In this document: positions 1 to 8,623 of the stretch, one piece after another | Position numbering within the stretch: the first letter of the stretch is position 1 | Layout of the letters: each line of letters opens with the position of its first letter | Source: Natrinema versiforme JCM 10478 | GTDB taxonomy: Archaea > Halobacteriota > Halobacteria > Halobacteriales > Natrialbaceae | DNA length: 64,000 nt | NCBI RefSeq assembly: GCF_000337195.1 | Contig: NZ_AOID01000021.1 | Span: 55,866 to 119,865, forward strand | Direction: 5' to 3' | Notes under the pieces: model-generated | The model's database searches: none | Seen by the model: only the letters and a program-made list of their open reading frames with translations | What the model was told of the DNA's origin: nothing | Program-made: the position numbers and the translations under genes

Positions 1-454
1 GCTCGCTCGAGCCGTTCCCCATCCGCTCGGTGTAATCCCAACTGTAGATCTCTCGGGGCTCGATTCGGATCCGAACCTCGTCGCGGTCGTCGTCGAGCAA
101 CCGGTCGGCGAGCGGCGAGTCCGTGTCGCCGAGGTAGCGCTCGACGAGATCGCGCAGCACTGCCGTGGCGTTTTCCGAGGAGATATCGACGGTTCCGTTG
201 CCCCTGATCCCACGGTAGGGGACCCGATTCGTCGAGATATCGAAGGCGATCTCCGGGTCGTTCCGCAGGAACCGAACCACGTCGGCGTTCGCTTGCGTCG
301 CACACTCGAGCGAGCCGTCGCGGTAGCGATACCACAGCGTGACGAGCCAGAGCGAGCCGTCCGGTCTGTGGGTGGCGAGCCGGACCGGGATCGTTGCTTC
401 CTGCAGGAAGTCCTCGATGTCGCCCTCGGTCCACGCGCCGCGGAAATCGGTCAT
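1..454 (-). CDS. Pyridoxamine 5'-phosphate oxidase-like FMN-binding protein (3' end cut by window)
   Basis: About 151 residues are visible from an ATG at 454; the C-terminus runs off the window edge. The N-terminal stretch (WTEGDIEDFL, then IPVRLATHRPDGSLWLVTLW) has the split-barrel layout of the pyridoxamine-phosphate-oxidase / flavin-reductase-like superfamily, which binds FMN and often acts on flavins, F420 or haem. The middle part (CATQANADVVRFLRNDPEIAF) fits the second half of the barrel. Substrate cannot be assigned. It is transcribed away from the next gene, which lies 38 bp upstream on the same strand. The family call is inferred from motif pattern only. Confidence 0.7.
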   Translation of the reverse strand, partial: MTDFRGAWTEGDIEDFLQEATIPVRLATHRPDGSLWLVTLWYRYRDGSLECATQANADVVRFLRNDPEIAFDISTNRVPYRGIRGNGTVDISSENATAVLRDLVERYLGDTDSPLADRLLDDDRDEVRIRIEPREIYSWDYTERMGNGSSE

Positions 455-492
455 GCTCGAACCGTTCGGGGCGGAATTTGAAAAAGCCCGAC

Positions 493-1518
493 CTAACGAC
501 GGGGTTCGGCTCGGACCGCAACGCTGCTGTTCTCGCTCTGGGGAGCCGTCTGGGCCGGCTCCCGTCCGCTCTCCGTGGCAGTCGCGCCGGTCTCTGCCGA
601 TCCGAGCAGGTCCGTCTGAAACGACTGCTCGTAGGAGAGAAAGTCCAGCGGGACCTCCCGCTCAGTGCCGCCGTACTCGAGGGTCGCGTTGAACTCGACG
701 CTCAGGTTCGAGGTCTCGTCGTTTCGGACGTGCGTGACCCACCACTCGTCGAGGTCGTCGGTGTCGATCGCCGCGCCGGCCTCGAGGGTCTGGGTGCTGT
801 CCGGCGAGAGCACGACCTGTTCGCCGGCGACGCCCTGTCCCACGACGATCCCGTTCAACCGGACGGTGTACCCGATCTCCGCGATCGGAATCGGGAGCGC
901 CGTCGGATTGGTCACGGTGGCCGACGCGTCGATCGGCGTTCGGTTTTCGGTGGCGTTGCCCCACCGGGCGTCCGTCGCTTCGACGACGAACAACGTCTGC
1001 CCGCTGGCTCGAAATTCGCGTCGCTCGTCGGTTCGTAACGGCTCGAGCAGGTCCGTCTGTACGGTCCGGGTTCGCGTCAACCGGTCCGCTGGATACTGGA
1101 CACCCGCGTAGTCGACGGCGACCTCGGGGTCGATCCGCACCGTCGTCGTCTCGTCGTTGGCGACGTGGGAGGTCCACCAGTCCGGGATCTCGTCGTTGTC
1201 GATCCACGTCGACACGGACACCTCGCTCTCGCGACCGGTGACGGTCAGGCCCTCCTCGCTCCCCGTCGCGACATCGATGCCGTTGAGTCGGACCGTATAC
1301 GAGATGTCCGCCGCGGCGTCGCCGACGCGAAGCAGTCGCGGGTTATCGACGGTGACGGTGGTTTCCACTTCGGTGCGCTCGTCCGTGACCGTTCCCCACT
1401 CGTTGTCGACCGATTCGACCTGCGGTCGGTCTACCGCGAACAGCCCGTAGCCCGCGGCTGCGACGAGCAGGACGATCGCGACGAGAATCACCGTCCACGT
1501 CCGGCGGCTTGGTCCCAT
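493..1518 (-). CDS. Membrane-anchored LEA14-like (WHy domain) protein with two repeats
   Basis: 341 aa. One hydrophobic helix at residues 9-29 anchors the protein, with the rest predicted outside the cell. Two similar halves follow: each contains a NEWGTVTDERTEVETTVTVDNP-type beta strand block, then SYTVRLNGI (first copy) or GYTVRLNGI (second copy) and a W-W-TSHV / WWVTHV block with NDET. This is the LEA type 2 / WHy (water stress and hypersensitive response) pattern, in tandem. The role is unknown; WHy proteins are linked to desiccation tolerance. The C-terminal tail of about 35 residues is Ser/Thr/Glu-rich and its DNA holds an inverted repeat (541-563). The start is the ATG before the positively charged N-terminus. 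Confidence 0.75.
   Translation of the reverse strand: MGPSRRTWTVILVAIVLLVAAAGYGLFAVDRPQVESVDNEWGTVTDERTEVETTVTVDNPRLLRVGDAAADISYTVRLNGIDVATGSEEGLTVTGRESEVSVSTWIDNDEIPDWWTSHVANDETTTVRIDPEVAVDYAGVQYPADRLTRTRTVQTDLLEPLRTDERREFRASGQTLFVVEATDARWGNATENRTPIDASATVTNPTALPIPIAEIGYTVRLNGIVVGQGVAGEQVVLSPDSTQTLEAGAAIDTDDLDEWWVTHVRNDETSNLSVEFNATLEYGGTEREVPLDFLSYEQSFQTDLLGSAETGATATESGREPAQTAPQSENSSVAVRAEPRR
541..563. repeat. Inverted repeat inside the LEA-like gene tail
   Basis: GGGAGCCG (541-548) and CGGCTCCC (556-563) are perfect 8-bp arms with a 7-nt loop. The segment lies in the low-complexity 3' end of the LEA-like gene, where it encodes a Glu-Pro-Ala-Gln-Thr-Ala-Pro tail. It may be chance in GC-rich DNA or a short palindromic insert like those at 29717 and 47552. 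Confidence 0.5.
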
Positions 1519-1904
1519 CTATCGAATTCCCTTCGCGGCCGTAGTTCGACCCGCGCGTTACACGTTCAAGCCGTTGAAGTCCGGGGGGTGGCTGTCCGGA
1601 GGACGGCTCGACGAACAGCGACCAGTGGGCACGCGGAGCGTCTCGAGCAGTCCCGCCTCTCGGTCCGACCCCGCCGTCGGCCTCCTCGCGGTACCGACTG
1701 TTCACTATCTAGCCCCTATTTATTCGATCCGCCCGACGGCACCGATAGAGCCGGTTCGCGGCTTAGGACCAATGACAGGCACCGAATTCGACACCGGCCA
1801 CGCCGACCGCCCGACGACCGCAGGCTGGGCAGTCGCAGGCACCACCGCCATCGCAACGTATCACTTATGACCGCCAGATCAGTGCGGATTTCACTACGAT
1901 TTCC
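1519..1904. other. Intergenic region between divergent genes
   Basis: This 386-bp gap separates the start of the LEA-like gene (minus) from the exchanger gene (plus). A weak AT-rich element, CCTATTTATTC, lies near 1713-1725. A 32-codon plus-strand ORF (ATG 1771, stop ending 1870) begins about 50 nt after it; nothing beyond an open frame supports it as a gene. No RNA gene or repeat was seen. Confidence 0.5.
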
Positions 1905-3290
1905 ATGAGACGACGAGTGCTCGGCGCGATAGCGGCCGCAGTCGCATTGACACTCCCCTGGGTCGTCGTATCAGGGGCCACCGACCTCCTCCCCCGGCTC
2001 GCGGCGGCTGTCGGGGTCGAGTATCAACCGCCGGGCGCGCTCGCCAGCCTCTCGACCATCGGGACGGTATTCGTGACCGGCCTCGCCGTCCTCGGGTCGG
2101 CGTTTCTCCTCACGTGGGCCGCCGAAACGGCTGAAAAGGACGTCCCACAGGCCTTTGCGATCGCGGTGCTCGCGGTGTTAGCGGTCGCGCCCGAGTACGC
2201 CGTCGACGCGCTCTACGCGTGGAACGCGGGCGTGTTCGCGGGCACCGAACGCGGGATCGAGGCCGGCAACCTGGCCGTCGCCAACATGACCGGCGCGAAC
2301 CGGATCCTCATCGGGATCGGCTGGGCCGGCGTCGCCCTCTTTACGATCTACCGAGCGGGCGCATCGACCGACCCCGCGGTCGAGGAGCGCTCCGGCTTCC
2401 TCTCCGATGTCGTGATCCTCGACCGGGAGATCGGTCTCGAGATCGTGTTCCTGCTGGTCGCGACGCTCTGGGCGTTCCTCGTCCCCCTCAACGGCGGGAT
2501 CGATATCTACGACATGCTGTTTCTGGTCGGCCTGTACGTCTGCTACATCGCGGTGATCCTCCGCGGCGAGGTCGAACCCGACATGGACCACGTCGGCGTC
2601 CCGGCGTATCTCCAGAGTTTTTCCAAACCGCGCCGGATCGCGACCGTCTTCGCCCTCTTCGCCTGCTCCGGGGTCCTGATCTTCACCGCCGTCGAGCCCT
2701 TTGCCCACGGGCTCGAGTACCTCGGCGAGAGCGTCGGCATCCCCTCCTTTTTCATGATTCAGTGGATCGCGCCGCTGGCCTCCGAAGCGCCGGAGCTCAT
2801 CGTCGTCGTCTACCTGGTGAACAAGGCGCGCTCGACGGCGGGATTCAACGCGCTCATCTCGTCGAAACTCAACCAGTGGACGCTGCTCATCGGAACGCTC
2901 GTCGTCGTCCACTCCCTCGCGCTGGGCAAGTACGGCGTGCTCGCGTTCGACTTCAAGCAGTCGGCCGAGATCTGGATCACTGCCGCGCAGTCGTTTTTCG
3001 CCGTCTCGCTCCTGATCCGGTTTGAAATCTCGGTTCGGGAAGCGATCACGCTGCTCGTCCTGTTCCTCTCGCAGGTCTTCCTCGAGTTCGCCCTCATCCG
3101 CGAGTTCGTCACGCTCCCGGTCTCGAGTACCGAACTCTTGCTCGTCTACACCACGATCTACATGGTGCTCGGGACGGTGCTATTCGTCCGCCGCCGGAAA
3201 GCGTTCGGACGGCTGGTCCGTCGAACCGCGGGCACGATCGGTGACGCGATGTCGCCCGGCGGGGAGACACCCCAGAGCGCCGACGACTGA
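1905..3290 (+). CDS. Sodium/calcium exchanger family (CaCA) membrane protein
   Basis: 461 aa with about 11 hydrophobic segments. Two inverted homologous blocks typical of the cation/calcium antiporter superfamily are visible: the first around VAPEYAVDALYAW followed by EAGNLAVANMTGANRILIG, the second around QWIAPLASEAPELIVVVYLV followed by AGFNALISSKLNQWTLLIG. The acidic residues in P-E-x-x-V and P-E-L-I-V match the ion-binding positions of alpha repeats. It probably exchanges Ca2+ (or another divalent cation) for Na+ across the cell membrane, which suits a high-salt organism. A hydrophilic Arg-rich tail ends the protein. The next gene starts 47 bp downstream and encodes another membrane protein (frameshifted). 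Confidence 0.85.
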   Translation: MRRRVLGAIAAAVALTLPWVVVSGATDLLPRLAAAVGVEYQPPGALASLSTIGTVFVTGLAVLGSAFLLTWAAETAEKDVPQAFAIAVLAVLAVAPEYAVDALYAWNAGVFAGTERGIEAGNLAVANMTGANRILIGIGWAGVALFTIYRAGASTDPAVEERSGFLSDVVILDREIGLEIVFLLVATLWAFLVPLNGGIDIYDMLFLVGLYVCYIAVILRGEVEPDMDHVGVPAYLQSFSKPRRIATVFALFACSGVLIFTAVEPFAHGLEYLGESVGIPSFFMIQWIAPLASEAPELIVVVYLVNKARSTAGFNALISSKLNQWTLLIGTLVVVHSLALGKYGVLAFDFKQSAEIWITAAQSFFAVSLLIRFEISVREAITLLVLFLSQVFLEFALIREFVTLPVSSTELLLVYTTIYMVLGTVLFVRRRKAFGRLVRRTAGTIGDAMSPGGETPQSADD

Positions 3291-3337
3291 CGTCGCCGGC
3301 CACAGGGCTACGTTCGTCGGTGTCGTTGTCCCTGTCA

Positions 3338-4077
3338 ATGCTCTCGAGCGGTCCGTTGCGTTCCGAGACGGCACTTCCCCTCGCAGCTGCGATCATCCTC
3401 GCCGCCGTTCACCTTGTCGCCGGTCGGCTGGGCGTCGGCGGCCGGATTCCCCGGAGCCGGTGGCTGTCGATCGCCGGCGGCGTCTCGGTCGCGTACGTGT
3501 TCGTCCACCTCCTCCCCGAGGTCCGAGAAGCTGCGGCGACGCTCGCCGAACGCGGCCCCGCGACCGCCGTCGCCGAGAGCCACGGCTACCTGATCGCCCT
3601 CCTCGGCTTCGTCGTCTTCTACGGCCTCGAGCAACTCGCTCAGTGGACCACCGACGAGCGGAGACGAACGAACGAGCCCGCCGGAGCGGGGCTGTTCTGG
3701 GTCCACGTTGGAGCGTTCGCCGCCTACAACGGGATCGTCGGCTACCTCCTGTGGGATCGCGAACTCGGCAGCCTGGTCCTGTTTCCGTCGCGATGGCGCT
3801 GCACTTTCTCGTCACTGACGACGGCCTGCGGACCCATCACGGCGCGACGTACCACCGCCGCGGACGGTGGGTGTTGTCGGCGGCGGTACTCGCCGGATTC
3901 GGCGGCGGGTACGTCCTCGCGGACGCCGAACTCCTCCTCGCGGTGTTCGTGCCGTTTCTGTCCGGTGGCATTATTCTCAACGCGATCAAGGACGAACTGC
4001 CATCCGACCGCGAGAGCCGGTTCTGGGCGTTCGCGGGCGGGGCGGCAAGCTACGCCGCGCTGTTGCTGTTCGTCTGA
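3338..4077 (+). pseudogene. ZIP-like multi-pass membrane protein, split by a frameshift near 3783
   Basis: Two overlapping frames join into one credible membrane protein of about 246 aa. Frame 1 starts at ATG 3338 (alternative GTG 3320) and is sensible to the residues LWDRELGSLVLF near 3783; the continuation is in the frame one base back, beginning SVAMALHFLVTDDGL and ending at 4077. Features resembling ZIP metal transporters are VHLLPEV in an early helix and FLSGGIILNAIKDELP near the end, but this is only a similarity. The break lies at a short T-run (CTGTTTCC); one more T would restore the frame. It is therefore either a recent pseudogene, a sequencing error or, least likely, programmed frameshifting. 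Confidence 0.65.
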
Positions 4078-4176
4078 CTGTCGGCGGTCGTCTCAGTCTA
4101 TTCGACGTGGCCGACTGCAGCCGGTTTCGGTGCCCTCGAACGGGAGCGTTTTACTACTTCGCTGTAATCGTCCGCT

Positions 4177-4620
4177 ATGAAACTTCGACGGCCGCGCCGG
4201 CCGCGCGATTTCCGGCTCGCGGACTCGGCACAGCAGATCGTCGGCGGGTTCCTGCTCGCCGGTCCCTTCGTCGTCACCGAAGAGGTCTGGGACCTCGCGA
4301 AGAGCATGAACCTCTTTCAGGCGATCGGAACGGTGATCCTAGTGTTCGGCATCGGCTACGGGGCGCTGTACACGGCGGACACGACCCGCGACGTAGACGA
4401 CGAACAGGAGGTCGGCGGCATCCCGCTTCGGTTTATCTCGCTGATGGTCGTCTCGTTCGGCGCGGTAACGCTGCTCGCGTTGTTACTCGACGCACCCGAT
4501 ACGTTCCTCGGGGACGAAACGACCAGCGTGGCCGTGAAGACGACGATCAAGGCTGTGAGCGTCGGCTCGGTGTTCAGCGTCGTCGGCGCGGCGACGGCCG
4601 ACAGCATCTTCGCGAAATAG
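4177..4620 (+). CDS. DUF2391 (TIGR02587-like) integral membrane protein
   Basis: 147 aa with four hydrophobic helices: QQIVGGFLLAGPFVVTEEVW, AIGTVILVFGIGYGALY, ISLMVVSFGAVTLLALLL and the Gly/Ala-rich C-terminal segment. The pattern GGFLLAGPFVVTEEVWDLA and the closing VVGAATADSI match my recollection of the DUF2391 putative integral membrane family of archaea and cyanobacteria. Function is unknown. The start ATG at 4177 lies about 25-30 nt after an AT-rich stretch (TTTTACTACTTC, 4149-4160), which fits a leaderless promoter. Confidence 0.75.
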   Translation: MKLRRPRRPRDFRLADSAQQIVGGFLLAGPFVVTEEVWDLAKSMNLFQAIGTVILVFGIGYGALYTADTTRDVDDEQEVGGIPLRFISLMVVSFGAVTLLALLLDAPDTFLGDETTSVAVKTTIKAVSVGSVFSVVGAATADSIFAK

Positions 4621-4690
4621 TCGCTGATCGGTCCGCTCGAGGGGGCGACTCGAGAGCGCCAACGCGATTTCAGGACCCTGCAGTGAGCGG

Positions 4691-5521
4691 CTAGAGGTAC
4701 GAATCGTCGTACGATTCCTCGGAGCGTTCCGCGTGCTCGTTCCCGCAATCGCTGCACTCGAGGCGATCCATCTCTGCCATCGAGACGTCGAGGGAGCCGC
4801 AGTTCGCGCAGTAGAAGCCGTACTGGTCCGTGTGCGCTTCGTCCTCGTAGGTGACGTAAAACGGTGCCGCGTTGCCGGACTCCGCTTCCTCCTCCCGGGC
4901 GACGTACACCGTCGCGCCGTCGTCGGTCGTCGCCGTCAACTGGCCGTCCGTCGTCTCCGTCTCGGGGAACTCGTCGGCCTGCGCGTCCTCGCTGTCCGCT
5001 CGCGACTCCGTCGGGAGGTCCACGTCGACGTCCGCGTCCGTGTACACGTACTTCACGAGGGACTCACCGGCGACCTCGATGCTCCGGTCCCCGTTGTGCT
5101 CGAGGCCGAACCGTTCGACGAACTGGTGGCCTTCGGTGTTCGCCTCGAGGACGGTGGCGCAGACGTGCTCGGCCCCCCGATCGCGGAGCGTCTCGCTCGC
5201 GGTCTCGTAGAGCTCCGTCCCGATCCCCTTCCCTCGGTGTTCGGGATCGACGAAGAGCCAGTTCACTTCGCCCCACTCGTCCTCGAGTCGGCCTTCGACG
5301 AACCCGGCGATGACCGTGCCCTCGATCTCGTCGCCGGTCTCGACGACGTGGAGCAGCGTGCCCTCGTCGCCGATCTTGTCGGCGACGGTGTCATCGCCGA
5401 ACTGATCGTCGGTCATCCCGTCGATCTGTCCCGGACTGAGTCTGAACGACGTCGTCATCGAACTGTCTATGACTTCCCGAATCCGCTCGGCCTCGTCCGG
5501 CTCCGGTTCCCGAATCTCCAT
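4691..5521 (-). CDS. GNAT N-acetyltransferase with C-terminal zinc ribbon
   Basis: 276 aa from ATG 5521 (MEIREPEPDEAERIREVI); a longer open frame upstream has poor composition and was not used. Residues 1-150 form a GNAT fold: VNWLFVDPEHRGKGIGTELY is the acetyl-CoA binding motif A with R/Q-x-x-G-x-G/A. An acidic linker follows, then a C-terminal four-cysteine finger, CANC and CSDC separated by about 20 residues. Haloarchaea carry many such acetyltransferase fusions with a DUF5816-like tail; the substrate is unknown. The zinc ribbon may bind a protein or nucleic-acid partner. Confidence 0.85.
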   Translation of the reverse strand: MEIREPEPDEAERIREVIDSSMTTSFRLSPGQIDGMTDDQFGDDTVADKIGDEGTLLHVVETGDEIEGTVIAGFVEGRLEDEWGEVNWLFVDPEHRGKGIGTELYETASETLRDRGAEHVCATVLEANTEGHQFVERFGLEHNGDRSIEVAGESLVKYVYTDADVDVDLPTESRADSEDAQADEFPETETTDGQLTATTDDGATVYVAREEEAESGNAAPFYVTYEDEAHTDQYGFYCANCGSLDVSMAEMDRLECSDCGNEHAERSEESYDDSYL

Positions 5522-5657
5522 ATCGGATACTCGGTATCGTCCCGGATAAGATGGCTGCAGGCGGGGACATGCGGACTTATTTGGGGGTCCCACCCCGTCG
5601 GCCTGCCGGCCGCCGCCTCGCCACGACCCCGCGTGAACCGGGCCGCTCGAGCGGGAG

Positions 5658-6080
5658 TTACGCGTCGCCCCTGCCGGTGACGACCACCGGGCGGTCCGAA
5701 CTGAGGATGATCCCCTGCGTCGTGCTGCCGAAGATCGCCTTCCCGACCGGCGAGCGCTTCCGGCCGCCGAGGATGATCGAGTCGACGTCGTAGTCCTCGG
5801 CCGCCTCGAGGATGTCGTCTTCCGTGTCGCCGCTGTCCTCGAGGATCGTCACCTCGACGCCGTCGTCCTCGAGGGCCTCCCGTGCGCGGCGGACGGAACT
5901 GATCCGGGAGGCCGATTTGAACTTCTCGAACTCCTGTGGGAGTTCGTTGCTGTCCTCGGTAAAGACGAACAGAATGTACGCTTCGACCTCGTTCTCGGCG
6001 TTCGGTAACGACGTGACGTAGTTTGCCTGTGCCAGCGCGCGCTCTTCGTTCGCATCGACGGGCATCAAGACGCGGTACAT
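5658..6080 (-). CDS. UspA family universal stress protein
   Basis: 140 aa. N-terminal MYRVLMPVDANEERALAQA and the C-terminal ATP-binding loop GGRKRSPVGKAIFGSTTQGI followed by PVVVTG are the standard UspA signature (G-2x-G-9x-G-S/T). It should form ATP-binding dimers in the cytoplasm; the stress served cannot be told. Start choice is between ATG 6080 and ATG 6086; a TATA box centred near 6107 places transcription onset at about 6080-6083, so 6080 is preferred as a leaderless start. Confidence 0.9.
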   Translation of the reverse strand: MYRVLMPVDANEERALAQANYVTSLPNAENEVEAYILFVFTEDSNELPQEFEKFKSASRISSVRRAREALEDDGVEVTILEDSGDTEDDILEAAEDYDVDSIILGGRKRSPVGKAIFGSTTQGIILSSDRPVVVTGRGDA

Positions 6081-6102
6081 GACCATGCGTTCGCATGGCC
6101 AG

Positions 6103-6112
6103 AGTATAAAAC
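6103..6112 (-). promoter_or_regulatory. TATA box for the UspA gene
   Basis: On the minus strand the sequence reads GTTTTATACT, centred about 27 nt upstream of ATG 6080, the usual distance for a leaderless haloarchaeal transcript. Confidence 0.55.
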
Positions 6113-6187
6113 CGTCTCCGACTCCCGCCCTGTGGCGGTTGGTTCTCGAGCGCTCGCAGTCCACTGGGTCGCGTCTCGACGGCCCGC

Positions 6188-6424
6188 TCAGTCTTCTTCG
6201 GTCTCGTCGGTTTCTTCCTCGCCGTCGGTTTCGCCGGCGTCTTCCGCATCCGCTTGGTCGTCCTCCTCACCCTCGACTTCGACATCCGCCTCGACTTCGA
6301 TCGTCAGCCCGCCGGCCTCGAGTTCGCCCTCGAACTCGCGTTCGTCCCCGACCTCCATCTCGAGTTCGGTGGTGTCCACTTCGACTTCGACCTCCACGTC
6401 GACGGTGACTTCGGCGTCGTCCAT
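6188..6424 (-). CDS. Small, extremely acidic hypothetical protein
   Basis: 78 aa, almost all Glu, Asp, Val, Thr and Gly. An alternating pattern of valine and acidic residues (TVDVEVEVEVDTTELEMEV, then LTIEVEADVEVEGEE) suggests beta strands, followed by a purely acidic tail. I do not recognise the family. It lies between uspA and the Rieske gene; the start ATG at 6424 is the only good one. Composition is biased even for a haloarchaeon, so the frame could be inflated by low complexity, but both alternating halves look designed. Confidence 0.5.
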   Translation of the reverse strand: MDDAEVTVDVEVEVEVDTTELEMEVGDEREFEGELEAGGLTIEVEADVEVEGEEDDQADAEDAGETDGEEETDETEED

Positions 6425-6503
6425 ACACGTTCTTCGCGCGGCTCCCCTTTAGAAATACCGCGCGCTTTCGCTGACTGCACCCGCACCCGCCCGGTCCGGA
6501 ACG

Positions 6504-6511
6504 TATTTTTA
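6504..6511 (+). promoter_or_regulatory. TATA box for the Rieske protein gene
   Basis: TATTTTTA, centred 26 nt before ATG 6533, which would give a leaderless mRNA. Confidence 0.6.
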
Positions 6512-6532
6512 GGCTGGCCGAAAAGAGGGTGT

Positions 6533-7093
6533 ATGACCGATCCCGTCCGGGTAACGCTCGAGGGGACTGACGACTCGACAGCCGCCCGGGTCTACGGCGA
6601 CGAGGGCGACGTTTCGACCGGCGACGCCACGTTTCGGTTCAGCGTCGACGGAGACAACGAGGCGGACTCGAGCGACGAGAGTGCCGACGACCCTTCCCCC
6701 GACGCTGACTCGGAGAGCGATGATCCCCGATACATCGCGCCGCTCGCGGACGTTCCCGCGGACGGAACGCTCCGGTGTGAAGCCCGACGCGACCGCCGCG
6801 GAACCGAACTGATCCTCCGGCGGGACGGGAGCGAAGTCTCCGCGTGGCGCAACTCCTGTCCGCACAAGCCGACGGTCCGGCTCGATCCCGGCTCCGGTGC
6901 GATCGTCCGCGACGACCAACTGGTGTGTCACGAACACGGCGCGCGCTTCGAGTGTGATGACGGCGTCTGTACGGCCGGGCCGTGTCGCGGTGACGCGCTC
7001 GAGGCCGTCGCGGTCACCGTTCGCGACGGGGCCGTCTACCTGACCGACGACCGGTTCGATTCCTGTCGCCGATTGGACGATCGGCGGGCGTAA
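6533..7093 (+). CDS. Rieske [2Fe-2S] domain protein
   Basis: 186 aa. The iron-sulfur ligands are present as CPH (in NSCPHKPTVRL) and CHEH (in LVCHEHGARFECDDG), spaced as in soluble Rieske ferredoxins. An N-terminal part of about 75 residues contains a long acidic Ser/Asp/Glu insert and has no family I can name. No membrane segment is seen, so it is probably a cytoplasmic electron carrier or a regulatory ferredoxin rather than part of a cytochrome complex. The start is the ATG just after the TATA box at 6504; upstream in-frame codons belong to non-coding sequence. Confidence 0.85.
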   Translation: MTDPVRVTLEGTDDSTAARVYGDEGDVSTGDATFRFSVDGDNEADSSDESADDPSPDADSESDDPRYIAPLADVPADGTLRCEARRDRRGTELILRRDGSEVSAWRNSCPHKPTVRLDPGSGAIVRDDQLVCHEHGARFECDDGVCTAGPCRGDALEAVAVTVRDGAVYLTDDRFDSCRRLDDRRA

Positions 7094-7179
7094 GATGCCG
7101 GCCGCGACCCAACTCCACGGTTGGGTATTTTTCCCGAGTTAACCGTGCAGTTCTTTTGCGATCCGATCCAAACAATAGC

Positions 7180-7623
7180 ATGTCTCCACCGATCGAGGAA
7201 GCGATTACCATTCTGTTGGTCGAACCCAACCCCGGTGACGCGCGCCTGTTCTCCGAATCGTTCGAGGACGCGAACATCGCGAGCCGAATCCACACGGTCA
7301 CCGACGGCGAGGCGGCGCTCGATTTCGTCCACCAGCGCAAGGCGCATTCGGAGAGCCCCCGGCCGGACATGATCCTGCTCGATTTCCAACTCCCCGACGT
7401 GGACGGCGCGGACGTGCTCTCCGAACTCAAGTCCGAGGAGACGCTGCGCTCGATCCCCGTCATCGTGATGACGAGTTCGGCGACCGAAGAGGACATCGCC
7501 CGCTCCTACGACCTCCACGCGAACGCGTACGTCCAGAAACCGGTCGAACCGGACGAGTTCATCGAACTCGCCCGCTCGTTCGAGAACTTCTGGTTGACGT
7601 TCGTTCGTCTCCCCGACGCGTAG
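7180..7623 (+). CDS. Single-domain response regulator (Rcp1/CheY-like)
   Basis: 147 aa, receiver domain only. The phosphoacceptor is Asp68 in MILLDFQLPDVDG, the conserved Thr is in VIVMTSSATEED and the Lys in YVQKPVEPDEF. The usual acidic pair in VEDNPGD is changed to VEPNPGD, so one Mg2+-binding acidic residue is replaced by proline. Such stand-alone receivers with the extra loop (HQRKAHSESPRPDM) are common in haloarchaea and usually partner with phytochrome-like or PAS histidine kinases. No kinase gene is adjacent. The start ATG 7180 is chosen because the family begins a few residues before the first strand. Confidence 0.88.
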   Translation: MSPPIEEAITILLVEPNPGDARLFSESFEDANIASRIHTVTDGEAALDFVHQRKAHSESPRPDMILLDFQLPDVDGADVLSELKSEETLRSIPVIVMTSSATEEDIARSYDLHANAYVQKPVEPDEFIELARSFENFWLTFVRLPDA

Positions 7624-7701
7624 TTCCACGAGAGCGATTTCCGTTCTCTGCGGCGCTAACTCCGTGCTCGCCCGACCACCACCCGACTCGTTCCGATCGC
7701 C

Positions 7702-8583
7702 CTACGAGTCGAGCCAGTCGGGCAACGCGTTGATCGACTCGAGGACCGCCGTCGCGCCCTCGCGCTCGTATTTCTGCCGCCCCTCGTCGCCGGTCAGTCC
7801 GCCGGTCAGGACGCCGATCCCCCGATACTCTCGATCGGGGTCGGCGTCGCTGGCGTTGACCGCTGTCCGAATATCGTCTAACGTGTCACCGACGAAGATG
7901 ACGGATTCGGCGTCGAAGCGCTCCGCGAGCGTCGTCAGCGCGCGCGGGTGTGGTTTCCCCTCCTCCCAGTCGTCCATCGTGAACCGATGCTCGAGCGGGA
8001 TCGCGTCGTCGAGGCCCACCCGGTCGAGGGCGATCTCGGCCTCGGCCGCCGGGCGGCCGGTCAGGACGCCCACGTCGTAGCCCTCGAGCAGTCGGTCCCG
8101 AGCCTCGGGCTCGAGCAACACCGGCTCGTCGTGGATGAAGCCGATCGTCTCGCGCTCGAGGTCGGGCTCGCCGCCCTCGAGCCCGCGGTAGAGTTCGTCG
8201 CCGAGGTACAGTTGCTGGAAGACGTCGCGGAGCCGCTCGCGGTCCCAGCGGCCGGTCACGCGCTGGGTCGCCCGCGCGCCGATCGCCTCGCGGACGACGG
8301 TTTCGGCCGCCTCGAGGCCGCCGCCGTTCGCGGCGATTGCGTCGGTAAAGGCCGACAGTGACTCGCCGTAACCCTCCTCGGTCGCGAGAATGTAGAGGGC
8401 GGCGGCGTGGGTCAGTTCCCAGTCGTTGTTGAACCCGCCCGCGTCTTTGAACTCCTGAATGTCGTCCTTGCGGATCGTCCGATCGTAGACCGTCTCGACG
8501 GACTCGACGATCGCCCGTCGGTAGGAGTCGGCGACGTCGACGAGCACCCCGTCGATATCGAGGATGACGGCGTCTGCGTTCAT
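7702..8583 (-). CDS. HAD-superfamily hydrolase, TIGR01548-like
   Basis: 293 aa. HAD motif I is DIDGVLVD near the N-terminus, motif II is [11 protein letters not shown], and motif III/IV is [17 protein letters not shown]. The segment [22 protein letters not shown] is characteristic of the archaeal/cyanobacterial TIGR01548 branch. A phosphatase acting on a small phosphorylated metabolite is the expected activity; the substrate is not known. It converges with the response regulator gene (78 bp between stop codons). Confidence 0.85.
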   Translation of the reverse strand: MNADAVILDIDGVLVDVADSYRRAIVESVETVYDRTIRKDDIQEFKDAGGFNNDWELTHAAALYILATEEGYGESLSAFTDAIAANGGGLEAAETVVREAIGARATQRVTGRWDRERLRDVFQQLYLGDELYRGLEGGEPDLERETIGFIHDEPVLLEPEARDRLLEGYDVGVLTGRPAAEAEIALDRVGLDDAIPLEHRFTMDDWEEGKPHPRALTTLAERFDAESVIFVGDTLDDIRTAVNASDADPDREYRGIGVLTGGLTGDEGRQKYEREGATAVLESINALPDWLDS

Positions 8584-8623
8584 ACCCGCTCGAACGGGGC
8601 CGCGGGGATAAAGAGCCCCGATT

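Noticed and set aside
1771..1870. 32-codon ORF upstream of the CaCA exchanger
   Set aside because: Only an open frame; the product has no feature and the promoter distance is not convincing.
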